A stretch of 64,000 nt of DNA from Ailurus styani (lineage: Eukaryota; Chordata; Mammalia; Carnivora; Ailuridae): contig LNAC01000679.1 in assembly GCA_002007465.1 (NCBI GenBank), positions 125,723 to 189,722 of the forward strand. The letters are read 5' to 3'. Below the pieces are notes generated by a model that saw nothing but the letters and a program-made list of their open reading frames with translations, did no database searches and was not told the DNA's origin. Positions 46,316 through 58,827 of the stretch are shown piece after piece. Numbering within the stretch: position 1 is the first letter of the stretch; each line of letters starts with the position of its first letter. The position numbers were made by a program, and so were the translations under genes.

Positions 46316-47536
46316 CCACTTCTCCATATCCATCCTAAGATGACAAAAGTTGTTTCACACTCTTCAAAGAAGTTGAAAAAACTGGTTCAGTTTTAAATAA
46401 AATGAGTAAGTGAATAAACAAAACTGTCATTATCTTCACTGATTTTTTTTACTAGAAAATATCCTTGACCAGTTATTCAGATGCAGATTTAATGTTTAAT
46501 AAGATGATTTTCTTCCTTTTTCCCTATAAACCAAATATGCATTCCCTTGTTAAAACTGCCATTTTCTGAGATTTGCTTGAGTGCATTACTGAAGAACTGT
46601 CATTAAACTCTACATAGACAAAACCCAAACATCTTGCTAGCATGCAGTTCCTTATGTTTTATCTTCTAATTATTTTTGAATCACAACTTAATCTCTTTGA
46701 TTCTGACGCACCTGTTTTGGACTCATTATAAATTGTAGTGAGGTCATAGACTTTGGATTGTCAAAATTATTTTTTCAGTTATTGGAAAAAAAATCCCTTT
46801 GAATTTTTCTTAATTAGTAGCCTCATCTGGGGGCCCCTCTTGGATCAGGATTGAGTCGGTACATTACAACTGATTAAAGGCGAATGTCAGAGAATTCCAG
46901 GTGAGTCTTCCACTTGCTCAAGTGTTTTCATCTAACACGAGAAAGGAGATTTTTTGTTGTTGTATTTGTTTCGCATTGTTTTTCTTTCAGTGCAAATTAA
47001 GTAGGTAGCTAAGTAGATAAACAACAAGGAGTGATTCCTGAAAAAAGAAAAAAAGACCAGTTGGTGATTTATTGTTTTTAAGTTCAATAATTTCTTCAAA
47101 AGCTCCACCCCCATGCTCCCTTATTCTCCAAGCAGGGATATTTTCAGTGAGTTATGAGTACTGACTAGAACTTGAAAATTCTTCCTTTACAATAAATATC
47201 TTCATTGGAAGATATTCACCTCCAAAATGTGGCCAATAAACCTGCAAAAAGCAATGACCGTAATATAATTACACTCTTCCTTATTAAAATGTTCAACCAT
47301 TTGCTACAGATGCACAGTTCATGGTTATGGAAAGGGGTAATTTGTTTAATAATATATTCATCCAGCTACGCATAATGTGATTTAATCAGTACATTATATG
47401 CAGGCTTCAAATGTAAAGTATCTCAAATGATCAGAATGAATTATTAACAGTTTACAGTCACGGAACCCTCATGGGGGAGGGGAAGAGATGGAGATTCGTC
47501 TTCTCCTTTATAAATCTTCTACCTCTCAGCTACATC
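46316..47536. other. No gene; isolated splice-like motifs
   Basis: No protein-coding frame. A consensus-quality donor CAG|GTGAGT is at 46898-46906, preceded by a weak acceptor ending near 46817 and followed by a good acceptor (T-rich tract and CAG) ending at 46990. All three frames of the enclosed segment contain stops. Confidence 0.35.
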
Positions 47537-47552
47537 TAAAGACTAATATTCT

Positions 47553-47756
47553 GGGGCGCCTGGGTGGCTCAGTGGGTTAAAGCCTCTGCTTTCGGCTCAG
47601 GTCATGATCTCAGGGTCCTGGGATCGAGGCCTGCATCGGGCTCTCTGCTCGTCAGGGAGCCTGCTTCCTCCCCCCTCTCTGCCTGCCTCTCTGCCTGCTT
47701 GTGATTTCTCTCTCTGTGTGTCAAATAAATAAATAAAAATCTTTAAAAAAAAAAAA
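47553..47756 (+). mobile_element. Can-SINE, young mustelid-type
   Basis: Full head 'ggggcgcctgggtggctcag', 'gtgggttaaagcctctgctt', 'ctgcctgcctctctgcctgc', tail (AAAT)n and poly-A. Perfect 16-bp duplication taaagactaatattct at 47537-47552 and 47757-47772. Confidence 0.98.
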
Positions 47757-47984
47757 TAAAGACTAATATTCTGAAAACCACCTGCCATATCAAACAACGG
47801 AATAAGAGCTCTACCTGTGGTAGACAAATCAAGTCTATTCTTGTGATTTGACATTATAAGCTCATGTCATTGGAGAATAATACACTAGTAAGTTCTTATT
47901 CAAGCCAAAGACTTTTCTTCCCTCATACTGCGTATTGAATTTATCACACATCCCTCAGCCCTATCTGTAAAACATGATCATAAT

Positions 47985-48645
47985 CTGACCATGTTTTTAC
48001 TGATGCGATCCTGGCCCAGGCCATGGTGTCTAACCTGGATTATTGTTACAGACACCTGTTTTATCTCCCTGCTTTTGTCCTTGCTTCTCAAGTATATTTT
48101 CAATTCAGACGCCAGAATGATGCTATTTAAATGAAAGCTAAATCTTGCCACTACTCTGCTAAAAATTCTCTAGTGGCTTTTTGTGTAATAAATAAAGAAT
48201 AAAAGCCTAGTCTTAGAATGATCTGGGAAATCTTTTTGTTACCTGTCCCCAGCTTGTTATCTGGACTCCAGCCCCTCCTACTCTCCCCATTGTTCCTCCC
48301 TGACCTCTTCCCAGTTGCTCCAGCACACCAGGCATCTTCCTACTGTACACCTTATACAGACCTTGCACATATATGGGATGTCCTTTCCTGAGATATTCTG
48401 ATGCTTTACTCTCGCATCTTTTGGGGTGTTCATCAGATATCACCTGCCCAGGGAGACCTTCCCAAATGGCCCTATCCAAAATTGCAACACCTGATTTTTT
48501 CCAATTGTGCTCTGCTTTATTTTTTTCTTCTCACTTTCTATGATCTTACTTGTATATATAGGGTAGGTATTTTTATCTGAACACTTAAATGTTTTATCTC
48601 TAGCACCTGGTAAAGATGAATACTTGCTGAATTAGTGTACTTGGG
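47985..48645 (+). repeat. L2 LINE remnant (sense, 3' part), well preserved
   Basis: In order: 'taacctggattattgttaca', 'atctccctgcttttgtcctt', 'cgccagaatgatgctattta', 'gccactactctgctaaaaat', 'tctctagtggctttttgtgt', 'ccttgcacatatatgggatg', 'gggagaccttcccaaatggc', 'atctctagcacctggtaaag', 'gaatacttgctgaattagtg'. The C-terminal RT/3' UTR part of L2 is easy to follow but has no open frame in sense. Confidence 0.85.
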
Positions 48646-48782
48646 ATAGTGAATGCCAGCAACAAACCTCACCTACACCAAGATCTTGAATGTGGACTCA
48701 AAGATATTTTCTTTTGGCAGGATGGTAGGAGAGAAGAATTATCCTAAATATGATTCATAAGTTAAGCCTTCTAATATGTTAT

Positions 48783-49275
48783 ATTAATTACCAATTGTTT
48801 CATTGAAGAGTGACCCCCCCCAAATCCCTGGGGTGATTAATGCATCAATAAGCATTTAGTTAGATTTAGTTCACAAGATTGTATGTAGGTCAATTGGGTA
48901 GTTCTGCTGGTCTGTTTCAGGTTTACCCGATCTTGAGTAGTCTTGCCCATGGGTCTGCAGTCCGCTGGTTGGTTGATAGGGGATTCACTGCTCTAAGGTA
49001 GCTTCATCTGGGATAAATTAGTTCTGTGCTATGTAATCCTTCATTCTCCACCAGGCTAACCTGGACTTATTTACCCAGTGGTCATATGGATCCAAGCAAG
49101 AAGGTCAAACACACATAACCTCTTGAGGCTTGGGATTGCCACACTTTTTTCCTGACACTTTCTACTAGCCAGTAAAAATCCCTAAGAGGCCCAGATTCAA
49201 AGAAGTGAGGAAAATATTCCATCCTTGATAGAGGAGCTGTAAAATTGCATCGCAAAAGGTATCTTCTATGTAAGA
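48783..49275 (+). repeat. Ancient interspersed repeat, family not named
   Basis: 'tgaccccccccaaatccctg', 'gtcaattgggtagttctgct', 'catgggtctgcagtccgctg', 'aggctaacctggacttattt', 'ataacctcttgaggcttggg', 'gaggcccagattcaaagaag', 'gaggagctgtaaaattgcat' follow in order a common eutherian repeat whose name I cannot give with confidence. Confidence 0.6.
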
Positions 49276-49653
49276 ATTTCAACAAAATCAGTCATAACCA
49301 TGAAGTATTAACTCCTTATAATAATATAGAAAGTCCAGGAGACGACCTCTTTGAATACTGCATAATCATGTTAAAGTCATTCTTTATCAACTGTTAATTG
49401 TATATCTCTTGTGTACAAAGCTCTATTGTGACCAAATAACATATAATCACTATAAATAATACACTTTGAGAATTTTCTTGTTCTGTTTTCATTCTTTCAA
49501 TGTAATCTGTAAGGTTGAACCCTTTCTTAAAGCGAACTAATTAAAGCTTATAACAATTAATATGGAATGATATTTTAATGTAACTCTTTATAAGCAACTT
49601 CAGCAGGAAATTTGCAGAAGGACCAGAGATGAAGCACACATTGAAATCATATT
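49276..49653. other. AT-rich, no recognised feature
   Basis: Nothing seen beyond short unassigned sequence. Confidence 0.55.
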
Positions 49654-49667
49654 AGAAAAACAACAAG

Positions 49668-49872
49668 GGACACCTGGGTGGCTCAATCTGTTAAGTGTCT
49701 GCCTTCAGCTCAGGTCATAATCCCAGAGACCTGGGGATAGAGTCCCACACCTGGCTCTTTGCTCGACGGGGAGCCTGGTTCTCCCTCTGCCTGCCACTCC
49801 CCTGCTTGTGCGCGCGCTCTCTCTCTCTCTCTCTCTCTGACAAATAAGTAAATAAAATCTTTTAAAAAAGGA
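49668..49872 (+). mobile_element. Can-SINE at the 5' edge of an L1
   Basis: 'ggacacctgggtggctcaat', 'gccttcagctcaggtcataa', (CT)n block, tail 'caaataagtaaataaaatct'. Flanks 'agaaaaacaacaag' (49654-49667) and 'agaaaaacaag' (49874-49884) form the duplication with a 3-base deletion. Confidence 0.95.
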
Positions 49873-50755
49873 AAGAAAAACAAGATACCAATTTACACCT
49901 ATTAGAAACACCAAAATTTGAACACTGGTAACACTAAATGCTGGCAAGGATATAGAGCAATAGGAATGCTTATCCATTGCTGGTGAGAGTGGGAAATGGT
50001 TCAGCCACATTAGCTGACAGTTGGGCAGTTTCTTACAAAACCAAGCATACTCTTACTATGCAATTCAGCAACTATATCCCTTAGTATTTATCCAAAGGAT
50101 TTAAAAACTTAATGTCCACACAAATTCTGCACAAGGATGTTTACTGCTGGTTTATTCATGATTGCTAAAGCTTGGAAACAGCCATGATGTCCATCACTAG
50201 GTTGGTTAGATACATAAACTGGTACGTCTAGACATTATTCTCCACTAAAGAGAAATGCACTATTGAGCCATGAAAAGACATGGAGGAATCTTAAGTGTGT
50301 ATGTTAAGTGAAAGAAGTCCATCTGAGAAGGCTGAGTACTGTATGATTCCAACTACATGACATTCTGGAAAAGGGCAAAATGATGGCAACAGTAAAAAGA
50401 TAGTGGTTGTTAGGGGTAGATGGGGAGACGTGAATAGGCAGAGTGCAAAGAATTTTTTAGGGCAGTGAAAATACTCTATGTGATACCATCATGATGGATA
50501 CATGTCTGTATACATTTGTCTAAACCTATAGTATGTACAACATACTATACATACTATATACTATACATATATACAAGAGTCAATTCTAAAGTAAACTGTG
50601 GACTTTGGTGGATTATGATATGTCAGTGTACGTCCATCCTTGATTTAAAAATATACCTGTTGAGTGAGGTTGGTAAAGGAAGGGCTAGGTATCTCTGTAC
50701 TTTCCTCTCAATTTTATTGAAAACCTAAAACTACTGTAAAATAAATATAATATTA
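49873..50755 (+). mobile_element. L1MB-type LINE-1 3' end, sense, 5'-truncated
   Basis: ORF2 C-terminal remnant then 3' UTR: 'ggaatgcttatccattgctg', 'gatttaaaaacttaatgtcc', 'gagccatgaaaagacatgga', 'gtatgattccaactacatga', 'agggcagtgaaaatactcta', 'ctctgtactttcctctcaat', 'aacctaaaactactgtaaaa', poly-A-like end. The short stretch left of the SINE probably belongs to it too. Confidence 0.9.
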
Positions 50756-51604
50756 AAAACCTCTGTAAATAACATTAGGCAACTTAATACTTTGTTGATT
50801 ATATACCAGTGTTTTAATGGGGAACCATGACCTTGAAAAGCAGATGTGACCACTGTAACTCTTGCCAGAGGAAGCAAATGGCAACACAATATGCAAATAT
50901 ATGCATTCTGTCTTTATGTGCACTTAAGCATATGTATTTTGTTTACTCATTTTTCCTGCTCTTCTCTCTCTCTGATCAATTACCTGTTCTTTACATCTTA
51001 ATTTTTTCTGCCTTTTCTCTGAGGTGGCCCCCAGTCCTTTTCTCTTTTTACTTTTTGAACTTGGCATCAGGCTACTCCTCACTTTCCATCATATTTCTTT
51101 TTTAAGTGCTTTAGAAGTTTGAGTTTGAGGGAAAGACAGAATTTTATTCTGTAAGTACTTAAAGTCTCCTGTATAGTACTTCCTGTTTGTGCTCAAAATG
51201 CAAACACAAATGATGAGACCCTATAGGATAGACGGATTTTTGAGGCCTGTATATAACTGTAAAGAGAAAAAAGTCTTTAAAAAGTAAGAAAAAACAGTAG
51301 ACACAGTGTAATTTCTGAAGTAGTTCTCTCAGTATTCTAACGTGTTTACGTTGACTTACGTTGGGGATGTGGGAGAGGATAAAGGTCTGATCCTAATGTT
51401 GCTTTGAAATAAATCTTTTTTCAGAAGAACCCTCACATAATCACATAATGCATAGGCAACATTCTGAGTGTGAACAGCTCCAGAATTTAATATAATATAA
51501 ACCTAACTATAATATAAACAATTTGTGCTGACAAATCATACATATGTTCTACACAAATATAATTAGCAAAATTTCACATATGGTAAAACAGTAGCTCTTG
51601 CAGA
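50756..51604. other. No recognised feature
   Basis: The 92-codon frame at 50827-51105 starts with a cysteine-rich stretch and turns into F/L/S-rich sequence encoded by T/C-rich DNA. I do not regard it as a gene. Confidence 0.45.
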
Positions 51605-51705
51605 ACTCAAGAGTACTGGCTTTACTCTGTTAGAGTCCTGGATGTCATTGTTCTGCTATGTTCCCTAAGTCATTTAATCTCTGTTTAGAGGAAGATTTGG
51701 CTGAA
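51605..51705 (+). repeat. Probable MIR remnant
   Basis: 'caagagtactggctttactc', 'tgctatgttccctaagtcat' and 'ttaatctctgtttagagg' match the sense MIR body loosely. Confidence 0.5.
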
Positions 51706-53711
51706 TGTTCCTTTATGGGCCTGAAACCTCTTGAATATATACGTACATTTAACGATATTCTTCTCTCTTGGGGAAACTGTGACTGTTTATGTTATGGGAG
51801 TTCTCCCAAGATCTGTGGTAATCTTTCTCAGAAAAATAAAATTTATATTACTATAATGAATATAACATGGACAGTTAAAAATTATTTTTAAAATCATCAT
51901 TCAAAAGTTGTTGAACAGCTTGCCAGTTGTTGCTGCTAAAGAAGAGAGAGGGGCTGGAGCAGTAAACTCTCTCACTGAGGTAATGGAATTTGTTTGGACA
52001 TCAAAATTGCAATATGGCTGCCCCAGAGAGATGAGGAAATGGGTGAGAACACCTTTGCCCCTTGAAGCAGTTTCTCATGTGTGATTAAAACCCTGTGGGC
52101 ATGTCTCCAAAAATTCGAGGTGACCTCGATCTGCTTGAATACATAAAAAATGATTATCAAAAGCTAAAAACCAAAAGCAAAAGTGCTAATGTTTAATACT
52201 GTTTTGAGTAATGAACAAATGGGCTGGTCTTAAGTCCTTTATATTTCTTACATTTTTCTCATTGTTTGTGAAGATTATATTAGGTAATATATAAGTGCTT
52301 GCTGTGACTCTGTGTCACATATTATTCTTTTAAAAAGAGTAGCAATTAGGTATAATAATATGGAGGCATTCCCTATCACCCTGTAATTCCGCATTCCAGT
52401 TTAAGCTCACAGTGGGCTAGTAAATTTCCAGGACAGCCATCAGTTCAATTTGCTGTCTCTGGGTCACAGTAACCAGAAGTCAGTCTTCAAGTTGTGCCCC
52501 AGTCCCAGTGCAGTTCAGGACAACATGGGGAGTCCAGCTCTATACTAAGTTGTACAAGGAAGAACCGTCCCAGAAGTCCCAGCTTCATTAGAATGTGGAA
52601 ATGGGCGAACTATTTGCTCAATTTTTTCCATGCTAAATTAGATTCTGACTACCCCATTTCCAGGTTCCCTAGTTGTTTTATCAATAATGAATCCAGACAT
52701 TCATTGGGCTTTAATTTCTAGTGGGTGAAGTTCTTACATCTTAGAAGCCCATCTTCTATTATTAATGCTCATCTTACTCTACTTGATCCATCTGGGTAAG
52801 TACACTGGGTCTGTGCCCTCTTTTGGACTCCGAGGGCCTATCATCCCTCCCTTGGTTTCTTGTGCCTCAGTATACGGATAATTCCAGACCTTGCTTCTTG
52901 AAATCCCCATGCCCGTGGTTTTCAACTTTCTTCCTCATGCTACTGACCAGAGAGTATACAAATTCCAAGATTTAGATCTAAATGGGATTAACAGGCTCTA
53001 CTGAGGTGTCTGGTTTTATATGTAGACTTTAACTCAACCTGCTTTGTATTAGAATACTAACTCAGACGTTAATGAAGGGATACTTAATCATCTGCATTCT
53101 CTTGTTTCATGTCTAGTTAGTGTGGGATAATTCCGGTAGGGAGAATAGGTTGTGTTTTGTGCATCTTTGTATCTGTGTTCATCATATCAGTGAATATAAT
53201 CAAAACCTCAATAAACTAAAAGAGAAAAGTAGTGGCTTGGTATTTGAGTGTCCTGGCAGATCAGAGTGATAGGCGTTGTGTTTGCTTTGAAGCTTTCACC
53301 AGCTTTCCAAAGTTCTTTTCTCTGGATAACACTGCTCCCAATGTCTGGACAGAATCCTCCATAGGATTCTTAAGGACTCCTTACCAGCAGTCTGTGCTGT
53401 AAGAAATTGAAGATTGGGAAAGTAGAATTTTTCCACTGCTAGCCAAGATAGTGAAATATCTAGTAAGGTAAAAGAGAGCAAAGAGAAATGAATGCATATT
53501 CTCTACCAGTAAATCTACTCTGTACATTTAGTTCAACATAGAAATAAACACAAAAGGAATTGGCTGGCAATTTTTGGAGTGTTGCCTTGAAAACCTGTTC
53601 CTTGCTTTTTTCCCTATTCATCTATTTTCATGGTTCACAAGAAAAGCTACTTGATCAAGATTCCAGAGTGACAGTTCTGGGCAGTCTAAAAATGTCATCA
53701 GGCAGCCCAGT
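51706..53711. other. No recognised feature
   Basis: 52370-53000 is GC-richer than its surroundings and free of any repeat I can name. Frames are at most 77 codons. No gene. Confidence 0.45.
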
Positions 53712-53995
53712 TGTGTCTACCTCGCTGGCTTTGCTTTCTTCCTCTGCCTCTTCCCTCCTCCTTGCTTACCCTTTCCTTTTCTTCTGCTGTTAATTCCTTT
53801 CTCCTCCTTCCCCGTTCCCCTCCTTTTTCTCCCTCGTATTTTGCCTCCTTCTCTTTTCTTTTCCTCTCTTCCCTTATTCACCTCTTCCCCACCTTCTTCA
53901 ATTCTCTTTATTTTCCTCCATTTACTTCCTCCTCTCTTCATCTCTTTCTGGTCTTTTCCCTTTCTCCTATTTCTCCTTCTTCTCTCCCCACTTTT
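53712..53995. repeat. CT-rich low-complexity tract
   Basis: About 280 bp are almost entirely C and T on the + strand (cct, tct and ttc units). Three overlapping frames, two S/L/F/P-rich on the plus strand and one K/R/G/E-rich on the minus strand, are produced by this composition. Confidence 0.9.
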
Positions 53996-55079
53996 GAGAA
54001 AAACTACTCACTTCACTCTTGTTGATCTAAAATTTCAGTCTTGCCCATAAAAGAATATAAACATCTGTCTTTCAAAAAAAGAATCAACACATGCATATAA
54101 GTTGTATATCATGAGTCACGTATCGTAAATCATATAATATTTTCAACCAATTTCAGTCAGTGAAATTTACCTGAAGCAAATGCTAATGAACGTTAGGATT
54201 TTAGCGTGTGCTATATTATGTTTCCATGTGAACCATTTCTTAGCCTCTGTTAGAGATGAAACATCTCTAGAAACTCTTGCCGATTTAATAAAGCAGTAAA
54301 AATGAATAAGAATTGCATCTTTAGCTGACAAAATTAAGTAACAGAGAAGAACTGCAAAACTTACTCAGGATTATGTTTCTATGCATCTCTATTAACGAAT
54401 CTGGTTAAACTATGCAATATAATTACTGAAGAATCTCTTTTTCTTTTAAAAAATAATGAACCCTAATAATGACCTAGTATAGTTGCAAAGCTGAGGTACT
54501 TTTATCCGTACACTATTTTTACACTATCTTTTCTAACCTTTTAAGACATTATATTATACTGTAAAATATGATTTCCCAAAGATCCACACCTATGTGCATC
54601 TTTAAAGAAGAATAAAACCTGGAAAAACAACTCACCCAAAAGTCAATAATATGATGCCCATGAACCAAGAACTCTTAAGCAAGACTTTTAAAATTTTCCC
54701 ATCTAATAATAATTAACCAAAGTCAACTTATGTATTGCTATCTATGAGTACAAATCTAGATCACTTGTGTGGTAATTAGGGCCCACTGATGAAGCTGTTG
54801 CCTCCAGATTTTACTTAATCTGTATTCTTTATTTTCATAAAAATGTTAAGTTGAAGCTAAAAAAATTTTTGATTGCTTCAGTACCTCAAGTTTACCATGT
54901 GACTCCAAATGGTTTAGGTAATTACAGATTAAGCCCTTCATTACCTGATAACCAGTCCCTATACAGCTCATAATAACCCAGGTTCTACCAGAACACTTAA
55001 TCTTGACTCTTCCTGTGAGGCTTCTGGGCTTTCTGTATTGATTATATTATCAAGCATTCATATTTACAAAACTGTAATA
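53996..55079. other. AT-rich, no recognised feature
   Basis: No open frame of note and no nameable repeat across this kilobase; it reads as unique sequence. Confidence 0.5.
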
Positions 55080-55390
55080 AGAACAAAGAAATGTTTATAG
55101 GCAAACAGCTGTTAAAGACTTCTCTGTCTGTGACACACTTTTGTGGCAGGCAGGGAGGCGGTGTTGCTAGGACGAGAGCATATATAAGTCCCAAAGAGGA
55201 AAGACCTATTTGCAAATTCCAGATGTAGCTTGATTCACCATTTATGCCAGAATAAACTGCTACTTAATTTCATCTAGCAGCCGAGACAAATGACAAGTCA
55301 TAGATGTTCCAACTGTAAATATAACTTGAAGAGCTACAGCATAATCTTGTAACTAACAGGCAGCATTATTTATAAATGGCTACAAAGGAG
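55080..55390 (+). promoter_or_regulatory. Candidate TATA-containing regulatory segment
   Basis: Seen directly: a palindromic E-box AACAGCTGTT (55104-55113), a GC-richer patch 'ggcaggcagggaggcggtgt' with 'gttgctagg' (an RFX half-site-like string), then 'catatataag' about 20 bases on (near 55180), and 'gacaaatgacaagtcatag' and 'atttataaatgg' downstream. No repeat matches this stretch. Clustering of such motifs is what one expects of a promoter or enhancer, but short motifs occur by chance. No open frame follows. Role is inferred only. Confidence 0.25.
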
Positions 55391-55455
55391 TGTGGATCAG
55401 CTCAAAATCTTCTTCCTGCTTCTTTTTCCTTCATGCCTTCTTTTCTGTTGTTTTT

Positions 55456-55666
55456 GTTTGTTTGTTTTTTGTTTTTTTTTGAAGATTTTTATTTACTTGT
55501 TTGACAGAGACATAGAGATAGAGGGAACACAAGCAGGGGGAGTGGGAGAGGGAGAAGCAGGCTTCACGCTGAGCAGGGAGCCTGATGCGGGGCTGGATCC
55601 CAGGACCCTGGGATCACGACCTGAGCCTAAGGCAGACATTTAAGGACTGAGCCACCCACACGCCCC
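55456..55666 (-). mobile_element. Can-SINE, reverse orientation
   Basis: (TTTG)n-expanded tail, 'gaagatttttatttacttgt', 'gctgagcagggagcctgatg', 'gatcacgacctgagccta', ending 'gccacccacacgcccc'. Flanks 'ttttctgttgttttt' and 'ttttctgtttttct' form a worn duplication. Confidence 0.95.
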
Positions 55667-55681
55667 TTTTCTGTTTTTCTA

Positions 55682-56269
55682 TCTCTGTGAGCCTTTGTCT
55701 TTCCTGCATATCAGTTTCATCTCCTCTTTGTTGGTGCTCCCATTCTTTAACATTTCAGTTCTCTTCCCTTTCTTTAAAGCTCCTACTTTTAAAATTTAAA
55801 GAATGAATATATTAACAAAATAGCTTATTGAATTTTTTTCTAAACTTGAAAAATAGATAATTATAAAAATATAATTTTAGAAGGTTTCTAAAGCTCCCCT
55901 TACGTATGTGAGGAGCTAACAGCACAGAACTTGACAAATATTCAACATAATATGTTAATTTCTCTTCCCGTGAGTATATTCCTCAGCTACATTTTTTCCC
56001 TTCCTGATGGGTCCAGGACTTGCAATGGATCTTTTTTCCCCCATAAGTATAGGTATAAAGTACAAATAACTACTTTTGTGCAAAGGTATAAAGTACAACC
56101 ATAAGGCATTAGGTTTTGCTCTGCCTCTTAGATTGCAAGGGTGCAAGTGTGTGACACACCATCATTGATTTTTAGCAGAGTAGAAAAACTATAAAGCTGG
56201 CTTCTGTTGATCTCAGCTTATGATACTATGAAAAATTTCTGTTCACAATGTCCTGAAGCTCATATTCCT
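55682..56269. other. No recognised feature
   Basis: AT-rich unassigned sequence without credible frames. Confidence 0.5.
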
Positions 56270-57975
56270 TTTTTAAAAATTGAAGTGTAGCTGACAGACA
56301 ATGTTACATTAGTTTCAAGTATACAGCATAGTGATTAGACAAATTTATATGTTATGCAATGTTCATAAGTGTAGCTACTATCAGTCACCATACAGCATTA
56401 TTACAATACCACTGACTGTGTTCTCTGTGCTGTACATTTTCTTCCCATGACTTATTCATTCCATACTTAGAAGCCTGTTTCTCTCCTTCTCCTTCACCCA
56501 TTTTCCCCATACCCCCCCACCAGCAACCACCAACCAATTTGTTCTCTGTATTTACGTGTCTGTTTCTGCTTTGTTTGTTTTGTTTCTTAGATTCTACATG
56601 TAATTCATATAGTATTTGTCTTTCCCCTGTATGCATAACCCCGTCAACGTCCATCCAGGGTGTTGGAAATGACAAGAATTTGTTCTTTGTTATGGCTGAG
56701 TGGTTGTCCACAGTGTGTGTCTGTGTGTGTGTGTGTCTATGTGTATCACATCTTGATCCGTTCGTCTATCAGTGGACATTTAGTTTGCTTCCGTATTTGA
56801 GCTATTATAAATAATGCACTAAATGTAGGAGTAAGCATATCTTTTTGAATTAGCATTTTCACTTTCCTGGGGTAAATACCCAGTAGTAGACATACTACAC
56901 AGTATGGTATTTCTATTTTTAATTTTTTGAGAAATCTCTATACTGTTCTGCACAGTAGCTGCACCAATTTACATTTCCACCAATAGTGCATATGGCTTCC
57001 TTTATCTTCATATCCTTACCAACATTTATCATTTTTTACCTTTTTGATACAAGCCATTCTGACAGGCATGAGATGATATCTCATTGTGCTTTTGATTTTG
57101 CATTTCCTTGATGATTAGTGATGTTAACTATCTTTACATGTGTCTGTTGACTATCTATATGTCTTTTCTGAAATAGTGAATATTCATGTCCTTTGCCCAG
57201 TTTTAGTCAGATCCCCCACCCCCATCTTTGGCATTAAGTTGTATACATTCTTTATTTATTTTAGCTATTAACTCTATATCAGACAAATCATTTGCAAATA
57301 TCTCCTCCCATTTAGTGGGTTGCCTTTTTTGTCTTGTTGATGGTTTCCTTTGATATGCAAAAGGTTTTTTGGTTTTTCGGTTTGTTTGTTTTTGGTGTTG
57401 TCCCTGAAGTTTATTTTTGCTTTTTTCCCCTTACCTGAGGAGACATATCTAGAAAAATTTTACTAAAGCTGATGTCAAAGAGATTACTGCCTGTGTTTTA
57501 TTCTAGGAGTTTTAGGGCTTTAGGTCTCACATTTAGTTCTTTAATCCATTTTAAGTTTATTTTATGTAAGAAGTAAGAAAATGGTACAGATTTTTTCTTT
57601 TGCATGTAGTTGACCAGTTTTACCAGCACCATATACAGGAAAGACTGTCTTTTTGCCATTCTATATTCTTGCCTCCTTTGTCATTAATTGACTAAGTATG
57701 GGTTTATTTTGGGCTCTCTATTCTGGTTCCATTGATCTCTGTGTCTACCATGTGGGACTGTGATACCTTCAACTTTGTTCTTCTTTCACAAGCTTGCTTT
57801 GGACAGGTTTTAGGATTATTCTATTTCTGTGAAAAATGTCGTCGTGATTTTGATAGGGATGTCATTGAATCTGTAGGTTGCCTTGAGCAGTATGGACTTT
57901 TAAACAATGTTGATTCTTCCAATCCATGCACGTGGAAGAGCTTCCCAGTTTTTTGTGTCAGTCTGAAGCTCGTAT
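56270..57975 (-). mobile_element. L1MA-type LINE-1, antisense, 5'-truncated
   Basis: Left to right it runs from the 3' UTR into ORF2: 'ttgaagtgtagctgacagac', 'gttacattagtttcaagtat', 'ccatgacttattcattccat', 'tttgaattagcattttcact', 'ctgcaccaatttacatttcc', 'tcatttgcaaatatctcctc', 'gagacatatctagaaaaatt', 'ctaggagttttagggcttta', 'ttctggttccattgatctct', 'tccaatccatgcacgtggaa'. Small internal deletions are evident. An interrupted TG run (56711-56746) lies in it. Confidence 0.92.
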
Positions 57976-58219
57976 TCTAAAAATGCTTGTCTTTAACATC
58001 CCTACTCTGATATGTTTCTTTTTTTTAAGTTTTAGTCATACTGTGTAATATGTTTCTTTAATATTATTTTTAATTGTTTGAATTTGTTAGAGGTTCTGTG
58101 TTAATTGTAATATCTAATAGGTATTAGAATTTCAATATTAATAAAATGTCTATTTGTGAGATCTCAATGAATTTATATTTTGATGCAGTATCTATATTAT
58201 ATTTTCCCATCATATTCTT

Positions 58220-58419
58220 TTTTTTTTTTTTAAAGATTTTATTTATTTATATGACACAGAGAGAGAGATTACAAGTAGGCAGAGAGGCAGGCAGAGAGAG
58301 AGGAGGAAGCAGGCTCCCTGCTGAGCAGAGAGCCCGATGCGGGCCTCGATCCCAGGACCCTGGGATCATGACCTGAGCCGAAGGCAGAGGCTTTAACCCA
58401 CTGAGCCACCCAGGCGCCC
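58220..58419 (-). mobile_element. Can-SINE, young mustelid-type
   Basis: 'gtaggcagagaggcaggcag', 'gctgagcagagagcccgatg', ending 'ctttaacccactgagccacc' and 'caggcgccc'. Perfect 15-bp duplication tcccatcatattctt at 58205-58219 and 58420-58434. Confidence 0.98.
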
Positions 58420-58509
58420 TCCCATCATATTCTTAAAAAGTATTTCCTACTAGATCTTCATACTTGAATTCCCCATGGCCATGTTTGTATCATTCCAGCT
58501 ATTAGTGTT

Positions 58510-58690
58510 TAACAAGTGAGTGCTTACTATAGTCCAAGTAATCTGTTAAGGAATTTACGCTCATCTCATCAATCTGCACAACAATTCTCTCTAACCTAGA
58601 TACTAATATTTCTACTTACAGCTGAAAAATCTGAGGCTCTGCAAAGTTAAGCAACTTGATAAAAATCACAAAATCATAACTTGAATTGGA
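58510..58690 (-). repeat. MIR SINE remnant
   Basis: 'gagtgcttactatagtccaa', 'ctcatctcatcaatctgcac', 'tctacttacagctgaaaaat', 'ctgcaaagttaagcaacttg' follow the antisense MIR consensus over most of its length. Confidence 0.8.
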
Positions 58691-58827
58691 TTATACTTGA
58701 CTCATACCTTTTTCCTTCTTTGTCTCCTTGATTTTGAGTCTTGTACCAACTTAATTATAATTTAAGTTACGGTTTATTATTTCCAATCATTGAGGAGTAA
58801 AATAGGTTTGCTCTAATTATCTTAGGC

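Noticed and set aside
53711..54050. Overlapping S/L/F/P-rich and K/R/E/G-rich frames on opposite strands
   Set aside because: Caused by the CT-rich low-complexity tract; no motif or start context.
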